Below, one piece after another: positions 42,088 to 50,809 of a DNA stretch of 64,000 nucleotides (its first letter is position 1; every line of letters begins with the position of its first letter). The position numbers and the translations under genes are program-made. Location of the stretch: NCBI GenBank assembly GCA_934254915.1, contig CAKQMH010000003.1, forward strand, positions 1 to 64,000. The letters are read 5' to 3'. The stretch is from an uncultured Alphaproteobacteria bacterium. GTDB lineage: Bacteria; Pseudomonadota; Alphaproteobacteria; RF32; CAG-239. The notes under the pieces were generated by a model. The model worked only from the letters and a program-made list of their open reading frames with translations, made no database searches and had not been told where the DNA came from.

Positions 42088-44784
42088 ATGACTAAATCCG
42101 CAGACAAAGCATCTTCCGCCACCCCATTGATGGCACAATATCTGCAAATCAAGCACGAACATCAGGACTACCTTCTGTTTTATCGCATGGGCGATTTTTA
42201 TGAGCTGTTTTTTGATGATGCGGTTACGGCATCTAAGGCGTTGGATATTGCTTTGACCAAACGCGGCAAGCTTGATGGTGAAGATATTCCGATGTGCGGA
42301 GTGCCGTTTCATGCTTACGAAAGCTACTTGGCCAAACTGATACGTCAGGGGTTTAAGGTTGCCATTTGCGAACAGGTCGAAGATCCGGAAGAAGCCCGTA
42401 AACGCGGTTATAAATCAATCGTTAAACGCGATGTTGTCCGGCTTGTCACGGCCGGTACTTTAACCGAAGAACCCTTGCTCGATGCCAAGCGAAATAACTT
42501 TTTGCTGGCGCTGGTCAAACAGGGCGATATTTTGGGCGTGTCATGGCTGGATATCTCCACTGGAGATTTCTTCTTGCAGGAACTCAACCTGCAGCATCAG
42601 GATGAAAATCAGCTGTTAAACAGTATGCTGACCCGGCTTAATCCGGTAGAAATACTGGTCTCGGATATGTATTTGCAAAATCCGCAAATTTTTGCGGCGC
42701 TGAATAATTGCCGCGAGCGGTTGTCAGTCTTGCCGCAGGCTCGCTTTAACAGCGAAAGTGCCAAAAAACGCCTGCAAAATGTTTTCGGCGTCCAAAGTCT
42801 GGATGCTTTCGGCAATTTTACCCGTGCCGAAATCACCGCCGCCGGTGTTTTGTTAGACTATGTTGATAATACGCAAAAAGGCAAAATTCCGGTAATTTCC
42901 CGTCCGCAAAAAGTTGCGGAAAATGCCATTATGGAAATTGACGGCGCTACTCGTCGTTCGTTGGAGCTGGTTGAGGCTATGAACGGCGATAAAAAATCCA
43001 GTTTGTTAGGGGTTATTGACCGCACGGTTACCGGAGCAGGCGGGCGCTTGCTGGCTTCCCGAGTATCAAATCCGCTTAAAGATATTGCCGAAATTAATCA
43101 GCGGCTTGATGCGATTGAATTTTTCGCTTCGTTTAGCAATTTGCGTCAGGAGCTGCGCCAACTGCTTAAAAGCTGTCCGGATATTGAACGAGCCGTGTCG
43201 CGTTTGACTATCGGGCGGGGCGGCCCTCGTGACTTGGACAGCCTTAAGATTGTTTTGTCGTTAGTTCCGGCGCTCAAAAACTTAATTAACGGCTTTGCGG
43301 ATGAAACCAATGAAAAAGTTCTTACTCGCTTGCCTGATGTAGTTAAGCGCATGGTGCAAAACCTTGGCGAGCATAGCAATTTAACCGCGCATTTGGATGC
43401 AGCCTTGCTGGACGGACGTGACTTGCCGTTGTTGGCGCGGGATGGTGGTTTTATTAGAACCGGCTATTCAGCTCCGCTTGATGAAATTAAACGCATTAAG
43501 TCTGACAGCCACGGGTTGATTGTGGAGCTGCAAAATCAATACATACAGGCAACCGGCGTCAATAATCTCAAAATTAAGTACAACAATTTAATCGGTTACT
43601 TTATTGAAGTTCCCAATAAGTTTGCGACCGAAATGCTGGAAAATCCACAATTTATTCATCGGCAGTCGGTACTGAATGCGGCCCGCTTTACCACCGTAGA
43701 GCTAACCGAACTTGAAAACAAAATTCGCGGCGCGGCCGAAAAAGCTTTAGCTATGGAATTGGCTATTTTTGATGAATTGGTAACCGAAATTAAAGTATCG
43801 GGTGCGGATATTGTCCGCACGGCTAAAGCTCTGGCCGAATTGGATGTGTCGGTATCGTTGGCTGATTTGGCTGTCGAAAAAAATTATACCCGCCCGGTGG
43901 TCGATGAAAGCTTGGTTTTTGAAATTAAGGACGGGCGTCATCCGGTGGTTGAGGATGCCATTGCCCGCGAAAACAGCGGCGTTTTTGTCGGGAACGATTG
44001 CTGCCTTGATGATGAACACGGGCGCTTGTGGCTTTTGACCGGTCCTAATATGGCCGGTAAATCTACATTTTTGCGCCAAAATGCCATCATCGCCGTTATG
44101 GCGCAAATGGGGTCGTTTGTGCCTTGTTCATCAGCACATATCGGCGTTATTGATAAAATCTTTTCACGTGTCGGCGCATCAGATGATTTGGCGCGCGGCC
44201 GTTCGACTTTTATGGTTGAAATGGTTGAGACCGCAAGCATACTTAATCAGGCTGATGAGCGCTCATTTGTTATCTTGGATGAGATTGGCCGCGGAACGGC
44301 GACTTTTGACGGCTTGTCGATTGCTTGGGCGGTAGTTGAACATTTGCATGAAGTCAATAAATGCCGCGCGTTGTTTGCCACTCACTATCATGAGCTTACC
44401 GCGCTGACCTCACGGCTGCACAATATGAGTCTGCACTGTATGAAAATTAAGGAATTTAATGAGCAGGTAGTTTTCCTGCATGAGGTGATTGACGGAGCTG
44501 CCGACCGTTCTTACGGTATTCATGTTGCCAAGCTGGCCGGATTGCCGCAGGCGGTGGTAAAACGTGCTGAGCAGGTTTTGCAATCACTGGAAAAAGACGG
44601 TAAAAGCAAGTCAATGCAGGATTTGGTTGATGATTTGCCGTTGTTTGCGGCTCTGCGGGAAAAAGAAGAACAGTTTGTGCCGGAGTCGCCGGCGGTCGTG
44701 GCTTTGGAAGAGCTTAATCCTGATGATTTAACCCCCAAACAGGCCTTAGAAAAACTTTATGAGCTGAAAAATTTGTTACATTGA
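42088..44784 (+). CDS. mutS: DNA mismatch repair protein MutS
   Basis: The 898-residue protein begins with the mismatch-recognition domain, including the Phe-x-Glu wedge context ([18 protein letters not shown]). It has the connector, core and clamp domains, and the ATPase: Walker [15 protein letters not shown], the signature region, Walker [17 protein letters not shown] and [12 protein letters not shown]. The C-terminal dimerisation helix region is present ([17 protein letters not shown]). It recognises mispairs and recruits MutL. It is monocistronic, divergent from the kinase gene across a 98-bp gap that contains a GTCTAGAC palindrome (42019-42026). Confidence 0.97.
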   Translation: MTKSADKASSATPLMAQYLQIKHEHQDYLLFYRMGDFYELFFDDAVTASKALDIALTKRGKLDGEDIPMCGVPFHAYESYLAKLIRQGFKVAICEQVEDPEEARKRGYKSIVKRDVVRLVTAGTLTEEPLLDAKRNNFLLALVKQGDILGVSWLDISTGDFFLQELNLQHQDENQLLNSMLTRLNPVEILVSDMYLQNPQIFAALNNCRERLSVLPQARFNSESAKKRLQNVFGVQSLDAFGNFTRAEITAAGVLLDYVDNTQKGKIPVISRPQKVAENAIMEIDGATRRSLELVEAMNGDKKSSLLGVIDRTVTGAGGRLLASRVSNPLKDIAEINQRLDAIEFFASFSNLRQELRQLLKSCPDIERAVSRLTIGRGGPRDLDSLKIVLSLVPALKNLINGFADETNEKVLTRLPDVVKRMVQNLGEHSNLTAHLDAALLDGRDLPLLARDGGFIRTGYSAPLDEIKRIKSDSHGLIVELQNQYIQATGVNNLKIKYNNLIGYFIEVPNKFATEMLENPQFIHRQSVLNAARFTTVELTELENKIRGAAEKALAMELAIFDELVTEIKVSGADIVRTAKALAELDVSVSLADLAVEKNYTRPVVDESLVFEIKDGRHPVVEDAIARENSGVFVGNDCCLDDEHGRLWLLTGPNMAGKSTFLRQNAIIAVMAQMGSFVPCSSAHIGVIDKIFSRVGASDDLARGRSTFMVEMVETASILNQADERSFVILDEIGRGTATFDGLSIAWAVVEHLHEVNKCRALFATHYHELTALTSRLHNMSLHCMKIKEFNEQVVFLHEVIDGAADRSYGIHVAKLAGLPQAVVKRAEQVLQSLEKDGKSKSMQDLVDDLPLFAALREKEEQFVPESPAVVALEELNPDDLTPKQALEKLYELKNLLH

Positions 44785-44828
44785 TTTTGTTGTAAATGTA
44801 TAAAATAAGCAAAATCAACCAGTTAATA

Positions 44829-44848
44829 AGTGGTATTATAATACCACT
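44829..44848. repeat. Perfect 20-bp palindrome upstream of rplM
   Basis: AGTGGTATTA followed by TAATACCACT is a perfect inverted repeat without a loop. It lies 35 bp upstream of the rplM promoter and 45 bp beyond mutS. There is no following T-run, so it looks more like a dimeric protein-binding site than a terminator, but either is possible. Confidence 0.6.
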
Positions 44849-44882
44849 GTCTAATTATTTGTAAAATAATGAAATTTTGTTG

Positions 44883-44910
44883 TTGACTTTAGTTATCTTT
44901 CCTGTATATT
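44883..44910 (+). promoter_or_regulatory. Sigma-70 type promoter of rplM-rpsI
   Basis: TTGACT at 44883-44888 and TATATT at 44905-44910 are 16 bp apart, leaving a short leader of about 35 nt before the L13 start codon. Confidence 0.7.
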
Positions 44911-44950
44911 CACAGCCGAATAATAACCTTCTTCAAAAAGAGAGAAAACT

Positions 44951-45415
44951 ATGAACACATATGCAACAAAACCCTCTGACATTCAGAGAAAGTGGTATGT
45001 AGTTGACGCTAATGGAGTTGTTTTGGGCCGTCTGGCTGCTGAAATCTCTAAACTCTTGCGCGGCAAACACAAACCCAACTATGTTACCAACCTTGACTGT
45101 GGTGACTATGTCGTTGTTATTAATGCTGACAAAGTTAAATTGACCGGCAAAAAACTGACCGATAAAAAATATTTCAAACACACCGGTTGGATTGGCGGTA
45201 TCAAGGAAACAACTCCGGCTAAGATTTTGGCTGGCAATTTCCCGGAAAGAGTTATCATCAAAGCTGTTGAACGTATGATTTCTCGTAACCCGATGGGTCG
45301 TCAACAAATGACCAAGTTAAAAGTATACGCTGGTGAAAATCATCCTCACACAGCACAAAACCCTGAAGTTCTGGACATTGCTTCCATGAACCCGAAGAAT
45401 AAAAGGAGCGCATAA
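44951..45415 (+). CDS. rplM: 50S ribosomal protein L13
   Basis: At 154 residues this is the usual bacterial L13 length. Diagnostic stretches are [41 protein letters not shown] and [12 protein letters not shown]. It is followed two nt later by rpsI, the universal L13-S9 pair. AGAGAGAAAAC precedes the ATG, giving a weak purine-rich ribosome site. Confidence 0.98.
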   Translation: MNTYATKPSDIQRKWYVVDANGVVLGRLAAEISKLLRGKHKPNYVTNLDCGDYVVVINADKVKLTGKKLTDKKYFKHTGWIGGIKETTPAKILAGNFPERVIIKAVERMISRNPMGRQQMTKLKVYAGENHPHTAQNPEVLDIASMNPKNKRSA

Positions 45416-45417
45416 CC

Positions 45418-45906
45418 ATGGCTGAAAAAATCGAATCTTTAAAAGACATTAAGAGCGCATCGGTTAAAGTTGCTGCCGCAGAAACTGCCGAAGTTGTACG
45501 CAAAGCCAAAAAAGATAAATTTGGCCGTTCTTATGCAACCGGTAAAAGAAAAGATGCTGTTGCCCGTGTATGGATTAAACCCGGTAAAGGCAATATCACC
45601 ATTAACGAAAAATCAATTGACCAATACTTTGGTCGTCCGGTTTTGAAAATGATTATCAACCAACCTTTCGAAGTTGCTAACCGCGTAAATGAATTTGACG
45701 TTGTTTGCACTGTAAAAGGTGGTGGCTTGTCTGGTCAGGCCGGTGCAATCAAACACGGTATTTCTAAGGCTTTGAATGAGTTTGAGCCGGAATTGCGTGC
45801 CGTTTTGAAAAAGGCTGGCTTCCTTACCCGTGATGATCGTACGGTTGAACGTAAGAAATATGGTAAAGCTAAGGCTCGCCGTTCTTACCAATTCAGCAAA
45901 CGTTAA
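45418..45906 (+). CDS. rpsI: 30S ribosomal protein S9
   Basis: The 162-residue protein has an N-terminal extension of about 35 residues before the S9 core ([36 protein letters not shown]). It ends with the conserved C-terminal tail [11 protein letters not shown] that reaches toward the P-site tRNA. AGGAG precedes the start. The last 11 codons are duplicated at 50226-50259, showing that a foreign segment joined exactly at its 3' end while keeping the gene intact. Confidence 0.98.
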   Translation: MAEKIESLKDIKSASVKVAAAETAEVVRKAKKDKFGRSYATGKRKDAVARVWIKPGKGNITINEKSIDQYFGRPVLKMIINQPFEVANRVNEFDVVCTVKGGGLSGQAGAIKHGISKALNEFEPELRAVLKKAGFLTRDDRTVERKKYGKAKARRSYQFSKR

Positions 45907-45907
45907 T
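45874..45907. repeat. Direct repeat, functional copy (3' end of rpsI)
   Basis: The 34 bp from GCTCGCCG to GTTAAT recur at 50226-50259 with two differences, CGC/CGT and TAC/TAT, both synonymous in the rpsI frame. This marks the left edge of the variable region between rpsI and holC. Confidence 0.82.
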
Positions 45908-45938
45908 CTACGTTGCAAAAAAATATCAGATATTTTCA

Positions 45939-45970
45939 ATGGGTTGCAAGGAATTGCAGCCCATTTTTTT
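45939..45970 (+). terminator. Rho-independent terminator after rpsI
   Basis: ATGGGTTGCA (45939-45948) pairs with TGCAGCCCAT (45954-45963; one G-T mismatch position), followed by T7. It lies about 30 nt after the rpsI stop. The displaced rpsI tail at 50226 is followed by a different terminator. Confidence 0.85.
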
Positions 45971-46043
45971 GTGTATGCTCTTGCATTTTGCGTTTTTGCT
46001 ACCTACCTAACTAAAAGATATAATTTTAACAAAAGGAGTAGTG

Positions 46044-46505
46044 ATGATTGATAAAGAGATAATACCATTAAAAGCCACACGCAAATTACATACGCTGTTT
46101 TTGCATAATAAAACCTTGTTACAAGATAAAATTTTGCAACAGAAAATAATTTCTTGGGCCGAAGATATGCTGGATGAAGCTCGCAACGCGTGGTTTGATA
46201 CACATTCCACAACGATGGAGGCGATAATATCTTGCGCGCGCAAGCAGGAAGCTAAACGAAGAGCCGCAATCAAAGATAAAAAATATGCGCCGTTCAGAGA
46301 ATATTTTAAGGATTTGCAATATAAAAAATTCAAGAGCTATCGCAAACAAGGAAAAACGCTTACGGCGAATGCATATGTTAAAATTTTTCTAAGGAAGAAA
46401 GACAAATTAGTGAAAATACCATATAAAAGCAGCAATGCGGAAAACAAGCTGTATCAGTTGGCCCAAGCCAATAATCGGGAATTTAAAAAAGCTTTTGCGA
46501 TATAG
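46044..46505 (+). CDS. Hypothetical Lys-rich protein
   Basis: AAAAGGAG precedes the ATG at 46044 by five nt. The protein of about 153 residues is basic and mostly helical (LQDKILQQKIISWAEDMLDE, KKFKSYRKQGKTLTANAY), without membrane segment or signal peptide. I do not recognise a family. Its place, first behind rpsI in the variable region, and its size would suit an immunity or effector-associated protein, but that is only context. A hairpin follows at 46529-46553. Confidence 0.6.
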   Translation: MIDKEIIPLKATRKLHTLFLHNKTLLQDKILQQKIISWAEDMLDEARNAWFDTHSTTMEAIISCARKQEAKRRAAIKDKKYAPFREYFKDLQYKKFKSYRKQGKTLTANAYVKIFLRKKDKLVKIPYKSSNAENKLYQLAQANNREFKKAFAI

Positions 46506-46528
46506 AAATAAAAGAAATTGGTAAGCCT

Positions 46529-46560
46529 AAGAGCCGCTTGACAAGCGGCTCTTATTATTA
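46529..46560 (+). terminator. Hairpin after the Lys-rich gene
   Basis: AAGAGCCGCTT (46529-46539) pairs perfectly with AAGCGGCTCTT (46543-46553) around GAC, followed by a weak T-rich tail (ATTATTATAT). Probably a terminator. Confidence 0.7.
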
Positions 46561-46600
46561 TATCTAATTGATAATTAGAATAGGTCAGAGTAAAAATAAA

Positions 46601-47113
46601 ATGGCAAAAAATAATAACTCCAAATATCTTAAAAGCGTTTTGCTGGTTCTCTCAACCTTAATTTTTCCTTTGCAAATTTTTAGCGTTGTTCTTTATTTTG
46701 TTCCTGCTTTATATACCTGTATTCTTGTGCCTTATTTTATATGGAAAATTTGGTTTGGTAAAGAAGGCCAAAAAATAAAAATATATTCTTTGTTTTGGAA
46801 AGTTCCCGTTATACTTTTTGTTGCATTTACCATATGTTACGTAGAGATATTGTTGCTTTTTATTATCTTTGCAACAGGAATGCCGTTGGTTGGAAAAATT
46901 ATAATATTTGTCTTTTTGCTGTTTTTATTACGTTGTCTAGCCTATGCAATGATGATTTTCATATGGCAATCCGGTATTTTGAAACCATATAAGATATGGG
47001 GGTATGTAGGTGTAATATTATATTGTCTTGCAAATTCATATTTTATCTATTCTATTCAAAATGCTCCGGATACAGATGATTATAGCGTTCCACTTTCAGA
47101 ATATTTGAAATAA
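46601..47113 (+). CDS. Small polytopic membrane protein
   Basis: From the ATG at 46601 (MAKNNNSKYLKSVLLVLSTL) the product is 170 residues with about four or five hydrophobic segments (LFWKVPVILFVAFTICYVEI, GKIIIFVFLLFLLRCLAYA). The longer frame to 46568 needs a TTG start. No family is recognised. It is followed after about 13 nt by another small membrane protein and then by a toxin-like fragment, so it may be an immunity protein against a membrane- or envelope-acting toxin; this is inference. Confidence 0.6.
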   Translation: MAKNNNSKYLKSVLLVLSTLIFPLQIFSVVLYFVPALYTCILVPYFIWKIWFGKEGQKIKIYSLFWKVPVILFVAFTICYVEILLLFIIFATGMPLVGKIIIFVFLLFLLRCLAYAMMIFIWQSGILKPYKIWGYVGVILYCLANSYFIYSIQNAPDTDDYSVPLSEYLK

Positions 47114-47126
47114 AAGGGAGATTGTG

Positions 47127-47339
47127 ATGCACTCATACAAAGATACATTAAAAAATATTGGTAAAATTGTAAAAAAAATCTTTTTGTATTTGTTTTCGCT
47201 TATAATCATAGGAATTGTCGCCGGAATTTCGTTCTTTTTTATGGTGGAACAAAGCAACAAGCCGTGTGATGAGCAATTTATACATGGCTGTATGGCGGCT
47301 GGTATGAGCGAACAAGCTTGTAAAGATAAGTTATATTAA
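47127..47339 (+). CDS. Small single-pass membrane protein with C-terminal Cys motif
   Basis: AAGGGAG lies six nt before ATG 47127. The protein of about 70 residues has one transmembrane helix (LYLFSLIIIGIVAGISFFFM) and a short outer segment CDEQFIHGCMAAGMSEQACK with three cysteines. Small proteins ending in Cys motifs of this sort occur beside toxins as putative immunity proteins, but I cannot assign a family. It precedes a toxin-like fragment by 47 nt. Confidence 0.6.
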   Translation: MHSYKDTLKNIGKIVKKIFLYLFSLIIIGIVAGISFFFMVEQSNKPCDEQFIHGCMAAGMSEQACKDKLY

Positions 47340-47385
47340 AAACAGAGCTTGTCAGAAATGGCGAGTTCTTTCTTAAAATGTTTAA

Positions 47386-47712
47386 CTTTATGAATTTTTT
47401 AAGGATAAAACCAAGTTGCGGGTAACCGATGCTTATTCCCGTAGTATGGCGCAAAATCATATGACCCAAGATTTAAACCATGTCCGTAAGGAATTTAGTG
47501 ATTTTGATAATTTACCGCTACCGTTAAAAGAGGTATTGCTAGACATACAATATAATGTAAGAGGAGGAATAACTAAAACAAAATGGCCTAATCTTTATGC
47601 CGCAATCGCTAACCGCGATGTTGATGGCATAATTAAGAATGTCCACCGTAAAGATATAGGGCAAGATCGGAATGATTGGGCAGAAAGAATGGCTCGTTCA
47701 ATCAGATTCTGA
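47386..47712 (+). pseudogene. 5'-truncated toxin-like C-terminal fragment, lysozyme-like
   Basis: The frame is open from 47386 without an ATG; a TTG at 47416 behind AAGGA is the only possible start. It reads LDIQYNVRGGITKTKWPNLY and AAIANRDVDGIIKNVHRKDI, then RNDWAERMARSIRF. The pattern of NxxGG, Lys-Trp-Pro, a ...NRD... helix and a final RN.W resembles the C-terminal half of T4-lysozyme/pesticin-like muramidase domains. The catalytic Glu part would lie in the missing N-terminal portion. I read it as an orphan toxin tip left by recombination. A small independently expressed gene with a TTG start cannot be excluded. Confidence 0.5.
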
Positions 47713-48132
47713 TTCTTTATAATCAGGTGGAGTGGTGCAGTAATTACTCAAAGAAGCTAAATGAGGAAAATCTTTAGGCGTATCATAAGAATATTCTTCA
47801 ATATGCAAACAGTTAGGCAAAAATTTTTCTTTAATTACATAGTTAAAATAGCCGCTATTTTTTGAACCGTCAAACCACTCACCATCACACTTTAAGGTAA
47901 TGCGATCTTGTTCATTTTCGACAAGGTCGCATTTGCCAACATAATCTATTTTATCTTTATCAAACAATTGGCTGAATTTAACAGATGTTGGTGTTAAGTA
48001 AGCATAGCCTGTTGTTTTGCCTAATGGTCTCAAAAGTTGATTAAAAATCGGATTTTTAAATTCCTTATCATAGCCCTTAACTGAGCTGCACGCTGCAACC
48101 AATAATCCTAAAAACAACAATATCTTTTTCAT
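47698..48132 (-). CDS. Small predicted lipoprotein (possible immunity protein)
   Basis: From ATG 48132 (GAGG upstream) the product of 144 residues has a lipoprotein signal, KKILLFLGLLVAACSSVKG, with VAAC as lipobox. The mature domain is beta-rich with further Cys (GKCDLVENEQDRITLKCDGE) and an acidic end. No family is recognised. It is convergent with the lysozyme-like fragment, overlapping its last 15 nt. A periplasmic lipoprotein next to a wall-degrading toxin fragment would suit an immunity protein, but the opposite orientation weakens that. Confidence 0.65.
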   Translation of the reverse strand: MKKILLFLGLLVAACSSVKGYDKEFKNPIFNQLLRPLGKTTGYAYLTPTSVKFSQLFDKDKIDYVGKCDLVENEQDRITLKCDGEWFDGSKNSGYFNYVIKEKFLPNCLHIEEYSYDTPKDFPHLASLSNYCTTPPDYKESESD

Positions 48133-48300
48133 CAACACCTCACTATCTTAGTAGTTGTAATAATAATTTTACTATCACAAAAAGTCAATGCAAAATGTTG
48201 AAATCTTTTAATATATTTAATCAATAATATAATTTATAGACTCTAAGTCATTTTTATGCTAAACTTATATTATAGGTTGAGTTCACGAAAGGACTGCGCG

Positions 48301-49263
48301 ATGGAAGAAGACGATGAAAAAAAGCCGGATGACGGCGAAAATAAAGAGCAACTTAAAGCGCGCAAAAAGAGAAAACGCAAAATTCGTCGTGGTAAAGCTC
48401 TCATTGGTATGGGCAAAGTAATTACCGGCACCGGTAAGGCGGTTGCTTTTGGCGGTAAAGCCACCAGAGCTATGGGCAAAGCGGTATCCGCCGCCGGTAA
48501 AGCTTTGGTTAAAGTTTCGCAAGCAATGCGCAAAGCCGGGCAAGCTATCATTCGATCCGGTGCTGCTTTGGTTAAAGCTGGTGTCGCCGCTTGTTCAACC
48601 GGTATAGGAGCGTTGGCCGGCGTTCCCATGATTGCAGCCGGTTCTGCTATGGTTGCCGTTGGTGCGGCCACCGTTGCGGCCAGTATCCCCATAACCTTAG
48701 CCGGACATGCTATGGATATCGCCGGACGCGCTGTCCAAAAAGTCGGTAATATGATTGAAAAAATGGGAAAAATGATTCAAAAACCCGGTAATGAGCTGCA
48801 AAGAAGAGGGCAGGAGATTTGCCGCAGCGCCGGTAAAGAGGTTCAGATTGATGTTCCGCAACAAACCAATGAAAACAGCCGTAGCGATGGTGATAACAGT
48901 AATGATCGGGGGGTGAGCCTTGCCAATCTGGCAACTTTAGTTATGGCTCTGTCGGGGCGTGATTCAGCACGTGAAAACAAACTTTCAACTACCGGTAATG
49001 AAAAACAGCCACAAAAAACCACTGAGAATAAGGAGCAAAACAAGCCGGTTACGGTTGAAGAAAATGCACCCTCATCATCAAACGAGCCTAACCAAAACGA
49101 TTCTAATTCTAATCAGCCGAACTCCAATAAACAGGCTAAGCGTTTGTTACAGTTGCGCGGAATGACGCCCAAAGGCAGCAAACGAAAAACTTCCCCGTCT
49201 CCGCAACGGCAACAATCTATATCCCCGTTGCAGATAACGCAGGGACGCGGAGGCGGAAGATAA
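48301..49263 (+). CDS. Gly/Ala/Lys heptad-repeat protein of unknown function
   Basis: AAAGGA precedes ATG 48301; an earlier in-frame ATG at 48256 lacks a site. The 320-residue protein has an acidic start (MEEDDEKKPDDGENKEQLKA), a basic stretch (KARKKRKRKIRRGK) and then about 130 residues with near-regular seven-residue repeats of G-K-A type (GKALIGMGKVITGTGKAVAF), interrupted by a hydrophobic Ala/Gly segment resembling a glycine zipper. The C-terminal half is disordered, rich in Asn/Ser/Gln/Pro. It resembles N-terminal or spacer parts of secreted toxins or membrane-active proteins, but I cannot name a family. Confidence 0.65.
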   Translation: MEEDDEKKPDDGENKEQLKARKKRKRKIRRGKALIGMGKVITGTGKAVAFGGKATRAMGKAVSAAGKALVKVSQAMRKAGQAIIRSGAALVKAGVAACSTGIGALAGVPMIAAGSAMVAVGAATVAASIPITLAGHAMDIAGRAVQKVGNMIEKMGKMIQKPGNELQRRGQEICRSAGKEVQIDVPQQTNENSRSDGDNSNDRGVSLANLATLVMALSGRDSARENKLSTTGNEKQPQKTTENKEQNKPVTVEENAPSSSNEPNQNDSNSNQPNSNKQAKRLLQLRGMTPKGSKRKTSPSPQRQQSISPLQITQGRGGGR

Positions 49264-49327
49264 AAATTATCATGTCCGTTAAAATGCCACCTTTTAAAAA
49301 TATCACCTTTGAAAAATCTCGTTTGAT

Positions 49328-49551
49328 TTAAGCGGCTTGTTTCCAGCGGCCATTGGCGTCTTGTTGCCAATAAAAACATTCATGCCCTTTTTTCTTGAGT
49401 TCTTTCCAAAAAGCACGGGCTTGCATTAATGCCGCTTCTGAATTGCCGTCAAATATATTAAACACGCGCTCAAAGTTGCCTAATTCGTCGACTTTTGCTT
49501 CTGCTCCGTCCACCAAAAACAGCAGTCTTGCCAAATTAGGATTATCATCAC
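49328..49551 (-). pseudogene. holC fragment (duplicated 3' end)
   Basis: These 223 bp repeat the last 73 codons and stop of the intact holC at 50810-51265, with about six mismatches by my alignment, some non-synonymous (Thr/Ala and Ser/Gly). Homology ends abruptly at 49551 after GATTATCATCAC. Beyond it lies unrelated sequence read on the other strand. The fragment keeps its own stop codon but has no start, so it cannot make chi subunit. Confidence 0.88.
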
Positions 49552-49821
49552 TGTAAAGCAAACTATAACGCTGCGACAAGAGGTCCTTTAGGATATAACA
49601 CGGCAAAATATTTAGGTGATACGAAAGAAAAGTTTGATTTTTATTGGAATCAATTATATAAAGGTAAAAGCGAACAAGAAACTATAGACGACAGAAATCA
49701 TGATTTAGGTGTTAATGCAATAGGAAGATTGAGAGGAGATTCTGGACTATATAATAGTGCACAAGATGCGTGTGCAGATTATCGCCTGAAGAATCCATCA
49801 TTTCCTAAAAAATATTGGTAG
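49552..49821 (+). pseudogene. 5'-truncated toxin-like C-terminal fragment
   Basis: Starting exactly at the junction with the holC fragment, an open frame without start codon runs 89 codons to TAG at 49819-49821. It contains GYNTAKYLGDTKEKFDFYWN, then DDRNHDLGVNAIGRLRGDSG and YRLKNPSFPKKYW. The D(x)NHDLGVNAIGR stretch recalls the DxxNNxxGRxIG region in toxin tips of the DUF6973 type, though that likeness is weak. Ten nt later a small Cys-rich membrane-anchored gene begins. Together they look like a displaced toxin tip with its immunity gene. Confidence 0.5.
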
Positions 49822-49831
49822 TGATAATCAA

Positions 49832-50215
49832 ATGTTTCATTCAAAAATTTTCAAACTTTGTTGTTTAATAGTTATCAGTTGTTTTGCAATTTGGAAAATA
49901 TACATTTTTTTGGAGCAAAATAGTTGTTTAGATAACGGAAATGTTTGGGATTATCAAGAAAATCGTTGTCGTGAAGATTGTTTAGTCTGGAATAAAATAA
50001 ACGGTTGTATAAAAATGACGGCTGAACAAGTAAAAATATTCAAAGATTGCCGCCATAAAGAGGTAGGTTGTGTTTCCAAAAAAGTTTTTGATGAAATATG
50101 TTTGAACAACAATATGCCGTTAAATAAAAAAACAGGAGAATGTGATATAGAGTTTACATTAGATAAATGTTATAAACTCGGTGAAAATTGGATTTATCCA
50201 ACAACCTGTAAATGA
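49832..50215 (+). CDS. Small membrane-anchored Cys-rich protein (putative immunity protein)
   Basis: The 127-residue product has an N-terminal signal anchor (LCCLIVISCFAIWKIYIFL) and an external part with several Cys: SCLDNGNVWDYQENRCREDC is a CLDxGxxWdyxxxxC pattern found in small envelope proteins, many near toxins. It follows the truncated toxin-like frame by ten nt in the same direction, the usual toxin-immunity order. No strong ribosome site is visible, consistent with coupling to an upstream frame that is now broken. Confidence 0.62.
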   Translation: MFHSKIFKLCCLIVISCFAIWKIYIFLEQNSCLDNGNVWDYQENRCREDCLVWNKINGCIKMTAEQVKIFKDCRHKEVGCVSKKVFDEICLNNNMPLNKKTGECDIEFTLDKCYKLGENWIYPTTCK

Positions 50216-50225
50216 ATGAATATAA

Positions 50226-50259
50226 GCTCGTCGTTCTTATCAATTCAGCAAACGTTAAT
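50226..50259. repeat. Direct repeat, displaced copy of the rpsI tail
   Basis: The sequence encodes [10 protein letters not shown] and stop, identical in protein to the rpsI end, with two synonymous base differences. It has no upstream rpsI sequence. It is followed 26 nt later by a terminator, so it probably represents the original downstream end of the rpsI transcription unit. Confidence 0.82.
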
Positions 50260-50285
50260 ATTTGCGAGAATTACAAAATTCGGAA

Positions 50286-50312
50286 AGAGGCAACATTTTG
50301 CCTCTTTTTTTT
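50286..50312 (+). terminator. Rho-independent terminator behind the displaced rpsI tail
   Basis: AGAGGCAA (50286-50293) pairs with TTGCCTCT (50298-50305), followed by T-rich sequence. It is probably the ancestral rpsI terminator. Confidence 0.85.
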
Positions 50313-50476
50313 GTAAAAAAAATATGTTATAATAAACTTAGTAAAAATATTATTATGCTATATCATTATTAATCTTCATATTCTTTTGAACATGGTTAAT
50401 TTGATATTCGGCTTAGCATAATAATTTTAAAAATAAAAAATTATGAATCCGGAGCCGAGGTTCAAATAAAAAGATT

Positions 50477-50713
50477 ATGAAAAATTTTGTAAAAAAAGCT
50501 ATCCTTTGGATAGATGAGAACCCGTCTTGTACTATGTTTTTGCTTTTCACAATCGGTTTAATTGTGGCTTGCATTAAATGGGAAATCATACCTGGTATTC
50601 TGTTCATTCCTGCTACAATTACGATTGTATTAGATATTTTCATAATAGCAATATGCTTGGCAATGGCAAACAAAAAGCTATGGAATCGCATTATGTCCTG
50701 GGGTAGAAAATAA
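50477..50713 (+). CDS. Small two-helix membrane protein
   Basis: The 78-residue protein MKNFVKKAILWIDENPSCTM has two hydrophobic segments (FLLFTIGLIVACI and IPATITIVLDIFIIAICLAM) and a basic end. No family is recognised. It lies between the displaced rpsI tail and holC. The stop codon merges into a strong terminator. The ribosome site is weak (AAAAAGATT). Confidence 0.5.
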   Translation: MKNFVKKAILWIDENPSCTMFLLFTIGLIVACIKWEIIPGILFIPATITIVLDIFIIAICLAMANKKLWNRIMSWGRK

Positions 50714-50760
50714 AAGAAAACGTGCATCTCTGATTTTTCAGAGAGCACGTTTTCTTTTAT
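50713..50760. terminator. Long bidirectional terminator hairpin
   Basis: AAAAGAAAACGTGC continuing to TCTCTGA pairs, around a TTTT loop, with TCAGAGA and GCACGTTTTCTTTT. A-rich and T-rich flanks on either side allow function in both directions, serving the small membrane gene (plus) and holC (minus). Confidence 0.85.
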
Positions 50761-50809
50761 TAATCTTAACACCGGCAAAGTTTAACTCTTAAAAATATTT
50801 CCTGCCCAA

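Larger units (their letters stand above)
45908..50225. mobile_element. Variable region inserted at the rpsI 3' end (toxin/immunity-like modules)
   Basis: The segment between the rpsI tail and its displaced copy holds small membrane or lipoprotein genes, two 5'-truncated toxin-like C-terminal fragments, a Gly/Ala/Lys repeat protein and a 223-bp fragment of holC. Gene density is patchy and A+T content is high in most of it. No recombinase is visible. It looks like a hotspot in which polymorphic toxin tips and immunity genes accumulate. Confidence 0.65.
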
